Source: Legionella shakespearei DSM 23087
Lineage (GTDB): Bacteria; Pseudomonadota; Gammaproteobacteria; Legionellales; Legionellaceae
Length of the DNA stretch: 64,000 bases
Direction: 5' to 3'
Assembly: GCF_000373765.1 (NCBI RefSeq)
Contig: NZ_KB892386.1
Span: forward strand, 5,308 to 69,307
Shown here: in pieces, positions 27,388 through 35,417 of the stretch
Layout of the letters: each line of letters begins with the position of its first letter
Position numbering within the stretch: position 1 is the first letter of the stretch
Translations under genes and position numbers: made by a program
Notes under the pieces: generated by a model
The model's input: only the letters and a program-made list of their open reading frames with translations
Database searches by the model: none
Told to the model about the DNA's origin: nothing

Positions 27388-27929
27388 GTGGTTTTCTCCC
27401 GTTTATTAATTACCCATATGGGTGTGATCATTCCCTTGATTTGTCTTGTGTGAACAAGACCATAATATCGACCATCGAATGACCATTCGCTTTGACTGGT
27501 CATCGTCATGATTTCATCTTCTTGAAGTTGATAATTCATTACCTGCCATTGAGGTAAAGTGCGGTTCATTCCATCCTGTAATTTTGGTTTTGAATAAGGA
27601 GTTAGCATTTGATTCACATAAACTCCTTCATTTGTCGTAGAGAGGACATCGCCAGATACAGCCACTATTTTTTTCATTAAATAGCCATATCCATTGCAAT
27701 AAAGACCAGGGTCTATATAACCTCTGTTCTTGGCTAATCTGAAAGTTTTCCTATCATCTGGGCAAAAAATCACATAAGCATTTTTTAGTGGCTCTGTGCC
27801 GGTGATGCGATATAAGCCTATAGGAATGGACTCAGTAAGATTTATCTTAAAGCCCATAGAATGGAATAACATACCTGCAGCAATAGTGCTTATCAGAAAA
27901 ATAGCGATTATGACGGATAGTTTTTTCAT
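27384..27929 (-). CDS. traF: TraF-like S26 peptidase (pilin maturation)
   Basis: 181 residues. N-terminal membrane helix (VIIAIFLISTIAAGMLF), then the catalytic Ser in TESIPIGLYRI and the Lys in LMKKIVAVSGDV, as in signal-peptidase-like TraF of RP4. RP4 TraF trims and cyclises the TrbC pilin. It overlaps traG by 4 bp. Confidence 0.9.
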   Translation of the reverse strand: MKKLSVIIAIFLISTIAAGMLFHSMGFKINLTESIPIGLYRITGTEPLKNAYVIFCPDDRKTFRLAKNRGYIDPGLYCNGYGYLMKKIVAVSGDVLSTTNEGVYVNQMLTPYSKPKLQDGMNRTLPQWQVMNYQLQEDEIMTMTSQSEWSFDGRYYGLVHTRQIKGMITPIWVINKREKTT

Positions 27930-29815
27930 AATCGGATCATCTCATCTTCACTTAAACGAACACGTAACATATCTGATTGAGCAGGAGCCTCTACAGATGC
28001 CCTAGCCATGAAGACTGGATCTTTAAAATAAAGCGGTTGTTTACCATAAATGGCAGGGAAGCCCGCTGCATAAACAACCATATCCCCAGCTTCAATAATC
28101 AGGCCATTAGAATCTTTTTTGGGGCCTGGCATACGCAGGCACTCATCAACAGTTAAAAGAGGTCTCGATATTTCTTGAATGGTTTTTGATATTTGATTTA
28201 AGAACGTAGAAAAGCGTTTCCCACTGGTAGTGATGTGTTCTTTAACAATAGTTGTTTGACCTGTCAGCTTGGAAAGATGTTCTGCTGTTTCAACCCTGTT
28301 GGGTGGATAAGCATTTTGGATGTGGCAATTAGAAGTGATGGTCTCATCAGGCCCATAACCACGTTCACGGCTTTTAAGCTGATTAATGTCCTGGCAAATT
28401 AAGTAAAACTTTAAACCATAACCTGCAACAAAAGCTAATGACTCTTGTAGAATATCGAGTTTTCCAAGGCTAGGAAATTCATCAATCATGCAAAGCAGTC
28501 GATGTTTATACGTTTTTTTAGCGCTCACATAAGATAATCCTTTGTCATTGGATATACGCTCAAATTCCATTTTGTCTGCCAATAGTCTTACTATCATATT
28601 AATCATTACTCTAACCAGAGGTTGAAGCCTGGCCTTGTCATTAGGTTGAGTAACAATATAGAGACTCACAGGATTTTCATGGTTCATCAAATCTCGAATA
28701 CAAAAATCGGAAGACGAGACGTTATGTGCTACCACCGGATCTCGGTATAACGCCAAATAAGATTTTAAAGTAGATAATACAGAACCTGCTTCTTCTTCGG
28801 GGCGGTCTATCATGTCACGCGCAGAGGCTGAAATAACAGGATGGGTTTTGCCTTCAATATGCGGGTATTGCGTCATTTCAATGAGCAGGTCGGCAATATT
28901 AATATTGGGATCAACCAGCATACGGTCAATATTGGGAAATGTAGCTGGTTCTCCCTGGTTTTTCAGTTTATAAATCGCATGCAGAATAAAACCAACCAAA
29001 AGGGCTTGAGAGGTCTTCTGCCAATGCGTTTCCAATCCTTTACCATCGGGATCAACTACAAGTGTTGCCAAATTTTGCACGTCACCGACCTCTGATTCCG
29101 TACCGACTCTGATTTCATTTAGTGGGTTCCAGCGTGCACTTCCTTTTAACGTTGCCGGTTCAAATCGAATGACTTTGTTGTTAGCATGTTTCTGACGCCA
29201 TCCAGCAGTCATTGCCCAAAGTTCACCTTTTAAATCGGTAATGACGCAAGATTGTTTCCAGGATAGAAGGGAAGGGATCACTAGACCAACTCCTTTCCCT
29301 GAGCGTGTTGGTGCATAGGTTAAAACATGCTCAGGCCCATTGTGGCGCAAATAATGAATCTCTCCTTTGTCATCTTCGAATGCCCCAACATAAACTCCTT
29401 CATCATGTCCAATGAGGCTCGCACTGTTTAAGTCTTCCCAATTAGCCCATCTGGCTGAACCATGGAGGTAATCACTCACATTGTTCTTTTTAAAATATTT
29501 GGAAGCCAATACGATCATCATTAAAAACAGACAACCCATCATCACAATGAGGCCAAAGGCAGCATTAAAAGAATCTGGGTAATAGGATTGATATTTACTA
29601 GCCCAGATAAAAATCTGCCAAGGCATATAAATATGGGCGAATGAAGCCCCTAGGACATCAGCATAGTGAAATTGATGCGCGAAAAACTGCGTGCCAATTT
29701 GCATGCTGATTAGAAAAGAACAAATCACTAACCAGGTATGCGTTTTATTTGTCTTGCTATGATTTTTTTCTCTGACTTGGGGGCCTATGGCTTGATTCAG
29801 TTTGTTTTGGCTCAT
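27926..29815 (-). CDS. traG: TraG/VirD4-type coupling protein
   Basis: 629 residues. N-terminal membrane helices, Walker A in YAPTRSGKGVGLVIPSLL and Walker B in LLCMIDEFPSLGKLDIL. This inner-membrane hexameric ATPase connects the relaxosome to the Trb channel. It overlaps trbL and traF by 4 bp each, within one transcript. Confidence 0.94.
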   Translation of the reverse strand: MSQNKLNQAIGPQVREKNHSKTNKTHTWLVICSFLISMQIGTQFFAHQFHYADVLGASFAHIYMPWQIFIWASKYQSYYPDSFNAAFGLIVMMGCLFLMMIVLASKYFKKNNVSDYLHGSARWANWEDLNSASLIGHDEGVYVGAFEDDKGEIHYLRHNGPEHVLTYAPTRSGKGVGLVIPSLLSWKQSCVITDLKGELWAMTAGWRQKHANNKVIRFEPATLKGSARWNPLNEIRVGTESEVGDVQNLATLVVDPDGKGLETHWQKTSQALLVGFILHAIYKLKNQGEPATFPNIDRMLVDPNINIADLLIEMTQYPHIEGKTHPVISASARDMIDRPEEEAGSVLSTLKSYLALYRDPVVAHNVSSSDFCIRDLMNHENPVSLYIVTQPNDKARLQPLVRVMINMIVRLLADKMEFERISNDKGLSYVSAKKTYKHRLLCMIDEFPSLGKLDILQESLAFVAGYGLKFYLICQDINQLKSRERGYGPDETITSNCHIQNAYPPNRVETAEHLSKLTGQTTIVKEHITTSGKRFSTFLNQISKTIQEISRPLLTVDECLRMPGPKKDSNGLIIEAGDMVVYAAGFPAIYGKQPLYFKDPVFMARASVEAPAQSDMLRVRLSEDEMIRL

Positions 29816-31194
29816 TGGCTCTCTCCCGATGCCTTTTGGTTCACAAACTGACTGACCTCATCTGATGTATCAGTACCTGAACTAAAGCTACCTCCAGGAG
29901 TACCCATAGACAGAATATTTTGTGCGTTGGATTCTTGCGATTCAGAAGCAGATGAATCTACCTTGTTCTGAATTGCCTCAGCAATTTTCCCACCTGTTGT
30001 GTCAGCAATTTTGTCTGCAATGGCCTCTTTAACCGAGTTTGCTTTTTCACGAGCCACATCCATAGTACCTGATGCTAAATGGGAACTAAAAGAACCTGCA
30101 AATTTGGTAGCTGTTCCCATGGCTTCAGCTAAACCACCAGTTTTAGAGCCTTTATCCATTCCTGACAGAGAACTTGTATCACCAGAATTGGTTGATTGAC
30201 TGGCTGCTTTAAACGCGGCATTCAGTGCGGATAATCCACCACCACTTTGAGCAAGTGCAGTGCCTGCTGCGCCTGCCATGGCGGCACCCGCAATTCCTGC
30301 AGCCCCCATAGCTCCACCAAGACCGAGCCCACCGCCGCCACCAGAACCGCCTCCTGACACAATGCCAGCCAAGGCAGGCGGAATTTTGTCAATAAGAACC
30401 AGTAACAGTACGGCAACTACCAGCATGACAAACATTTCTTTAAGCATGATGTTTTCAGACATTGCAGCGTAATATTGATCTACAAAGGATTTACCAATAC
30501 CAATAATTAAAATCATGGCAAAAGCTTGTAATGCAATCCCCAACACAGTTTTGTAGTAGTTAATTGCAATGTCCTGAGTCCAACGGCCACCGCCAAACCC
30601 TAATAAAACAATGCCACCATAAGTTAAAATCCATGCGGTGATTAAGATAATGAGCATATTGATACTGACTAAAGCTAATATAATCAGAATAACCCCTGCA
30701 ACGAGTAATCCTACTGTAGTTGCTGCAGGAGACCAGATGGATGAGCTGTCTATGGCTTTTGAAACAATATCAAACCCAACATCCACAATATCAGAAGGAG
30801 AGACATGCTCATTAATCCCAGAAGCCTTGGCTGCAAGTTGCCGCATGGAATCTATTATCGCTTTTGCAATTGCAGGCCCATTGTCCAAAATCCAATAGAA
30901 AAAACCGATAACCACAAAAAACCGTACTGTTTCAGCTAAGAATTCTTGAATGTCTGCTCTTCGCAATGCCATCAAGCCGTAAGTCCACACCATACTGATT
31001 GAGGCCAAAGACCAGAACAAATATCTTGCGTAACTCAACATGGTTTTGCTCCATAGCGCGGATGTGCTGGCAAAACGTTGTAAAATATTATCGAGTAAAT
31101 CACGACTATCCATGCCATGCCCCTGAGCATGGCAGTATGTGGAAAACCCAAACAAACTAAGAGCAATTAAATAGGGGATTATTTTTTTATTCAT
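29812..31194 (-). CDS. trbL: TrbL/VirB6-like inner-membrane channel protein
   Basis: 460 residues from ATG 31194, which gives a signal peptide (YLIALSLFGFSTYCHAQ) and a 4-bp gap after trbK. Several membrane helices follow. After residue 270 comes a glycine/alanine-rich segment (GGGSGGGGGLGLGGAMGAAG) and a long Ser/Ala-rich cytoplasmic or periplasmic tail, normal for TrbL. It forms part of the inner-membrane translocation channel. Confidence 0.9.
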   Translation of the reverse strand: MNKKIIPYLIALSLFGFSTYCHAQGHGMDSRDLLDNILQRFASTSALWSKTMLSYARYLFWSLASISMVWTYGLMALRRADIQEFLAETVRFFVVIGFFYWILDNGPAIAKAIIDSMRQLAAKASGINEHVSPSDIVDVGFDIVSKAIDSSSIWSPAATTVGLLVAGVILIILALVSINMLIILITAWILTYGGIVLLGFGGGRWTQDIAINYYKTVLGIALQAFAMILIIGIGKSFVDQYYAAMSENIMLKEMFVMLVVAVLLLVLIDKIPPALAGIVSGGGSGGGGGLGLGGAMGAAGIAGAAMAGAAGTALAQSGGGLSALNAAFKAASQSTNSGDTSSLSGMDKGSKTGGLAEAMGTATKFAGSFSSHLASGTMDVAREKANSVKEAIADKIADTTGGKIAEAIQNKVDSSASESQESNAQNILSMGTPGGSFSSGTDTSDEVSQFVNQKASGESQ

Positions 31195-31198
31195 ACCA

Positions 31199-31411
31199 TC
31201 ACCACGTCTTACCAGAGCTTTTGGAATAGCTACCACCACGGAAACACGCATCACCAATAGCTTGGAGTTCTTCTTTAGTTCGACCCTCTCTTGAGCTGTT
31301 GCATGTTAGAGAAGCCAAATGTTCAGCCTTTTTTTGAGATGCGGTTTCAGCGCTGTCGCAACCTGACAGGACACAAGTAAGAACCAAAATTGATAAACAT
31401 ATAACTTTCAT
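31199..31411 (-). CDS. trbK: TrbK-like lipoprotein (entry exclusion)
   Basis: 70 residues with a lipoprotein signal (SILVLTCVLSGC). RP4 TrbK is a small lipoprotein at this position that blocks entry of the same plasmid. The C-terminus (GDACFRGGSYSKSSGKTW) is clearly related to the end of the neighbouring TrbJ (GDEHFRSGAYHKSSGKKW). The assignment rests on size, lipobox and position between trbJ and trbL. Confidence 0.8.
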   Translation of the reverse strand: MKVICLSILVLTCVLSGCDSAETASQKKAEHLASLTCNSSREGRTKEELQAIGDACFRGGSYSKSSGKTW

Positions 31412-31433
31412 TTCCTCTCCTTTTTATGATGGA

Positions 31434-32174
31434 TTACCATTTTTTTCCTGAGCTTTTATGATATGCCCCTGATCTGAAATGCTCATCTCCCGCAGTCTGT
31501 ATTGCTTCTTTGTTGGCATTCGCCGCATCTTTGACTGCCTGGGCATTCTGTTGCGCCAATAACACGCCTCTGATTTGAAGCAATTGATGGGATTGATTAC
31601 TTGCTAATTGAGAAGCGGCTTGGAGAGCCTGTTTTTGGCCTGCAGCACTTTGTGCTTGAGATTGCAACGTACGCAGCTTTGCAGAATCATTTTTTAAGCT
31701 CTGTTGTTGTTTATCAATCCCTTTGAGCATGGCATCATTGGAGCGTTTTTCAGCAACAGAAGCCGCTAATCTGCTTTGTTTGATTTTTCTAAGTTCTTCA
31801 GCAGAACATTGCCCCGTGCCATTAAAACACGGGGTCTTTTGGTAGTATTCCTGACTTTGGAATCGGTCCAGATATCCTTGAAGGCTGCCAGCTTCCTGCT
31901 TGTAGTAATCAATGGTATCAGTCGACTCAAGCAAATTATTAATAACAGAGTTGGCATTATCCCATTCAAAGGAAGTCAGTGATTTGGTGTTGTCTAACAT
32001 GTTTTGATATTGGTCCATCTGATTCTTGTATTGATCGACTTGCGTTTTATACTCTTTAATCTGATTCAGTAGCATTTTTCCATTTTGTACATAATTGGGT
32101 AAATCAAACACTGGCATATTTGAGAAGGCATTAAATGACCATAAATAAACAAATAGAATTCGAAGTTTCATCAC
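31434..32174 (-). CDS. trbJ: TrbJ/VirB5-like pilus-associated protein
   Basis: 246 residues; secreted (LFVYLWSFNAFSNMPVFD) and largely coiled coil (LLNQIKEYKTQVDQYKNQMD, repeated Gln/Asn-rich helices). It holds a Cys pair (TPCFNGTGQC). VirB5-type proteins sit at the pilus tip or in the periplasm. Its C-terminal 18 residues match those of TrbK. Confidence 0.9.
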   Translation of the reverse strand: MMKLRILFVYLWSFNAFSNMPVFDLPNYVQNGKMLLNQIKEYKTQVDQYKNQMDQYQNMLDNTKSLTSFEWDNANSVINNLLESTDTIDYYKQEAGSLQGYLDRFQSQEYYQKTPCFNGTGQCSAEELRKIKQSRLAASVAEKRSNDAMLKGIDKQQQSLKNDSAKLRTLQSQAQSAAGQKQALQAASQLASNQSHQLLQIRGVLLAQQNAQAVKDAANANKEAIQTAGDEHFRSGAYHKSSGKKW

Positions 32175-32189
32175 ATTTCCTCTTTTTTG

Positions 32190-33431
32190 TTATGCAAACT
32201 GACGATAAGGCTGTTTAAACGTTAAATCCTTCACCACGATGATATTGAACCGATAACCTGGGCGAACGTTTATGGTGGGAGACACATTCAGGTTTTTTGA
32301 AACCAGTTGGGAAGTGACCTCGCCCAACTGTTGCCCTAAAGCTTGACTCATCACGCTGCCCGCGGTGGGTTGGGCATAACCGAATTGATTAGATTGATTG
32401 GTATTTTGGCTATAAGTAATGCCAGCAATAATGCCTGACATTAAAAGTGCTGAACCATAAATTCGTGCATAATGATGATCTACCTGATCGCGAAAACCAC
32501 CATATCCAGCACTATCAGCACCGGGCATAGAGCCGATATCCAGTGCTTTACTGTCTGGAAACACCAGGCGTTGCCAAGCCACTAATACGGAAGACTGACC
32601 AAAAGGGATATCACTGGAATAAAGTCCCAATATCTTCGTTCCTTGAGGTATTAAAAGATATTTTCCGGTAGCGGTGTCATATACGTTTTGTGATACTTGA
32701 GCGATAATTTGACCTGGTAATTCTGAAGAAATACCACTAATCATTACCCCTGGAATCACACTGCCAGCTCTTAGTTCGTATCGACTGTTCGGATTTTGCA
32801 GCGTTGAATTTAAATGCCAGCGCATTTCATTTTCCTCACCACCTAATGTTTGTGGCATAGGTTTGGCCTGTCTTCCTTGTAATAATGCGAGCTGCTCTTT
32901 AAATGCTGATGAAGGGTCGATGTTTAATGTAATATCATTGCTATTCATGGAAGTTTTAGTAGTGTAGCGATTATTCAATCGTGGGTTATCTACCATTACG
33001 GATGACTTAGCTTTGACGGCCTCTTCAAATTCTTGAGTTTTTTCCTGACGAATACGCTCGATTTCAGCTTCAGATACCTCTTGTGTCAGAGTATCTTCTT
33101 GATGAGAAAGTTGTTCAGGAATGGGCAAAGGAGCTGTTTCATTATTAGCTATCGTGCCGCTATGGGGCGGAATCACTGCTGTTTTATGATTTCCTACCAC
33201 ATCATTAGCAAGGCTCATGGTATTTTTCTTAGGGTTCTTAATCTTTGCTATTTCTTGTGGCTGGTTTTGCGCATTAGCCCGTTTGTTGGCAACCAATGCG
33301 ATGAGCACCACAAAAAGAGTTAAAATACCAATTGCAATCATGAGTGGCACATTATTTACTCGTTTTACACCTGTGGTTTCAAGCTTTTGCGGTGAATTGT
33401 CTGGTGACAAATAATCATTATTTTTATTCAT
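32190..33431 (-). CDS. trbI: TrbI/VirB10-like protein
   Basis: 413 residues: a single N-terminal membrane helix (VPLMIAIGILTLFVVLIALVA region), a Pro/Glu-rich linker, then the beta-barrel domain (LRAGSVIPGVMISGISSELPG, LIPQGTKILGLYSSD). VirB10 proteins span from inner membrane to outer-membrane core and gate the channel. Confidence 0.94.
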   Translation of the reverse strand: MNKNNDYLSPDNSPQKLETTGVKRVNNVPLMIAIGILTLFVVLIALVANKRANAQNQPQEIAKIKNPKKNTMSLANDVVGNHKTAVIPPHSGTIANNETAPLPIPEQLSHQEDTLTQEVSEAEIERIRQEKTQEFEEAVKAKSSVMVDNPRLNNRYTTKTSMNSNDITLNIDPSSAFKEQLALLQGRQAKPMPQTLGGEENEMRWHLNSTLQNPNSRYELRAGSVIPGVMISGISSELPGQIIAQVSQNVYDTATGKYLLIPQGTKILGLYSSDIPFGQSSVLVAWQRLVFPDSKALDIGSMPGADSAGYGGFRDQVDHHYARIYGSALLMSGIIAGITYSQNTNQSNQFGYAQPTAGSVMSQALGQQLGEVTSQLVSKNLNVSPTINVRPGYRFNIIVVKDLTFKQPYRQFA

Positions 33432-33436
33432 AGTTC

Positions 33437-33844
33437 TTATTCCTTATGAGTCCATGCGCTGACAGGGATGATATTTTCGCGGCTTTTTGCATATAGACGG
33501 CTCAATGTTTGTATTCCTACAAAAAGGCTTACTCTGTAACTTTGAGGTTTAAGCTCATCAAGAACGTAGAAAAAATTAGCTTTATTCTTAGGGCATTGAT
33601 TTTCATTGATGCCATAGCCCTTTTTTCTCAAATTTTGAATAAGACTTAAGCCAAAGCCATCGTTGACTGCCTGACCAATACAAAATGTATTTTGAGCAGG
33701 GGGATAGACTCGGGTTAATTGAGTAGCTGCATCTGTCGCCAAATAAGCATCTTTGCCCTGAGCCATTTGGGTGAAATTGCCATAACGCATGCTGGCACAG
33801 CTTGATAACAAGACGGCAGCCAATAAAACACTTAATTCTTTCAT
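33437..33844 (-). CDS. trbH: TrbH-like lipoprotein
   Basis: 135 residues from ATG 33844 (AAGG eight bases before); a GTG at 33853 is possible. Lipoprotein signal VLLAAVLLSSC. It lies between trbG and trbI exactly where RP4 has trbH, a lipoprotein acting as the small VirB7-like part of the outer core. Two further Cys residues may form a disulphide. Confidence 0.82.
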   Translation of the reverse strand: MKELSVLLAAVLLSSCASMRYGNFTQMAQGKDAYLATDAATQLTRVYPPAQNTFCIGQAVNDGFGLSLIQNLRKKGYGINENQCPKNKANFFYVLDELKPQSYRVSLFVGIQTLSRLYAKSRENIIPVSAWTHKE

Positions 33845-33846
33845 CT

Positions 33847-34722
33847 TCAGCACCTTGTAATCGTAATTTTTTCTTGAGAGGAACCGCTGCCGATAACCAA
33901 TATGGCTTTATCAAAAACACCATCTACGATGTAACGACAACCCTGGAGGCGATAATTGACCATGACGGATTCTGATTTTTTAAATAGCCCTCGACTTCTT
34001 AAAACTAGCAGCGCGGGCGCTTCACTTTGAGCCATGGTTCGTGGCATCTCAATAATCGTTTTGACGCCATTGTTATATACTCTAACAGGCTTAAATCGGG
34101 CATTGCCTTGAATGCGATAATTGAAGTTAAGATCACCTAGATATTCATTGGTTTCTGGTAAGGTATCTACTTTTCGTCTTTCAGCCTGGATGCGTTGTAG
34201 TAACTGCCATTTGGCTTTGGCCTCATCAGGATAAGTAAATGAAATGTAAGGCATAAATTCGGTTCTATCTGACTTTAATCTAAAGTGATAGGTTCTTCTG
34301 TCTGTGGTGACTACCAAAGAAGAATCAAGCCCTACATCTTTAGGTTTTATGAGCAGATGGATTTGTTGCATAGCCCCAGATCCTGTGATGGATGGTTCAA
34401 CAACAAAACGTGGGTCACCGACATTCATGTCGTTAAACTGCTCACCTGGTTGGAGGGCAATATCACACACTTGTAAAGGCGCACAAACTACCCTGATTTG
34501 CCCTGATCCATAAATAAAACTGACTGAACCATCGCTTGATACAAAGGGTTTACTTGTTTTTTCTCCTTTTTGTGTGCGTTCTGCGATATCCAAACCTTGT
34601 TTTTCCTGACTCGATAGCTTGGGTACAGTATCCGAAAAATAATGTTCCGCCAGAATAGTGTTATCCAATGCAAAACTTGTGAGCGGTGTTAATAAACAAA
34701 ATAGCTGCATTATTCTTTTCAT
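33847..34722 (-). CDS. trbG: TrbG/VirB9-like outer core protein
   Basis: 291 residues with a signal peptide (LFCLLTPLTSFA). Family blocks GSGQIRVVCAPLQVCDIALQPGE and DLNFNYRIQGNARFKPVRVYNNG. Forms the outer-membrane ring with TrbI and TrbH. Overlaps trbF by 4 bp. Confidence 0.93.
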   Translation of the reverse strand: MKRIMQLFCLLTPLTSFALDNTILAEHYFSDTVPKLSSQEKQGLDIAERTQKGEKTSKPFVSSDGSVSFIYGSGQIRVVCAPLQVCDIALQPGEQFNDMNVGDPRFVVEPSITGSGAMQQIHLLIKPKDVGLDSSLVVTTDRRTYHFRLKSDRTEFMPYISFTYPDEAKAKWQLLQRIQAERRKVDTLPETNEYLGDLNFNYRIQGNARFKPVRVYNNGVKTIIEMPRTMAQSEAPALLVLRSRGLFKKSESVMVNYRLQGCRYIVDGVFDKAILVIGSGSSQEKITITRC

Positions 34723-35417
34723 TGTTGTTCTCCATGCTTTAATTCGTAGGACCAGTTAAAATCACGCACATAAATCAGATGCGGATTTTTTAAAATGGAC
34801 TCGCTGGTAACATCATTGATTTCATTCTCCTGATACATCGTAACCATTGCTTTCATCATGCGAGGCTTTTCCTTAAGCGATCCATCACGATTTCTCACCG
34901 TTTCAATCCAGTCAACTTGCCAGGTCTCATCGGATTCTTGAAGTACTGAGCGAATGTCTATGCTTACAATCTCAAAGGCAGCTCTTTCAAAGGGATTAGA
35001 TTGTTGTTTGTCGCTATAGAACTCTTGAATCTTAGCTAAAGCCGCATCATTGGCATTTAAATAGGAATACACCTGAAAAACTGCTTTCTTTTGCAGTTCC
35101 GTATCAAGGCTTACCATGCGAACGTTTTCAATGAAATGTGCTGCTGCAGCACGATAATCATCAATGCTTGCGTCACCAACCTTGTCAGCACGAGTAACTG
35201 ATAAGGTATTGCCATTGGCATCTTGTTGAAACACCAAAGGGATAAATTTGGATTGGCTACCTATCACAATGAGTCCACCAACTGCTGCCAATGCGATTAA
35301 CAGACTGCCTAATCCAACCAATTGCCAAACTTGTAGTGATTTCATAAGCCCTGCGGTATGAACATTCCAGGCGCGTCTGGCGTTGAGGTAGGGGTTATTC
35401 GTTATACTTTTTTTCAT
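34719..35417 (-). CDS. trbF: TrbF/VirB8-like inner-membrane assembly factor
   Basis: 232 residues from ATG 35417, which overlaps the trbE stop (ATGA). One N-terminal membrane helix (LVGLGSLLIALAAVGGLIVIG) and a periplasmic NTF2-like domain (WQVDWIETVRNRDGSLK, PHLIYVRDFNWSYEL). Nucleates the channel complex. Confidence 0.92.
   Translation of the reverse strand: MKKSITNNPYLNARRAWNVHTAGLMKSLQVWQLVGLGSLLIALAAVGGLIVIGSQSKFIPLVFQQDANGNTLSVTRADKVGDASIDDYRAAAAHFIENVRMVSLDTELQKKAVFQVYSYLNANDAALAKIQEFYSDKQQSNPFERAAFEIVSIDIRSVLQESDETWQVDWIETVRNRDGSLKEKPRMMKAMVTMYQENEINDVTSESILKNPHLIYVRDFNWSYELKHGEQQ

Noticed and set aside
30222-30898. Pro/Ala-rich plus-strand and other ORFs across the trbL tail
   Set aside because: They mirror the Gly/Ala-rich coding sequence of trbL; no ribosome sites or family signals.
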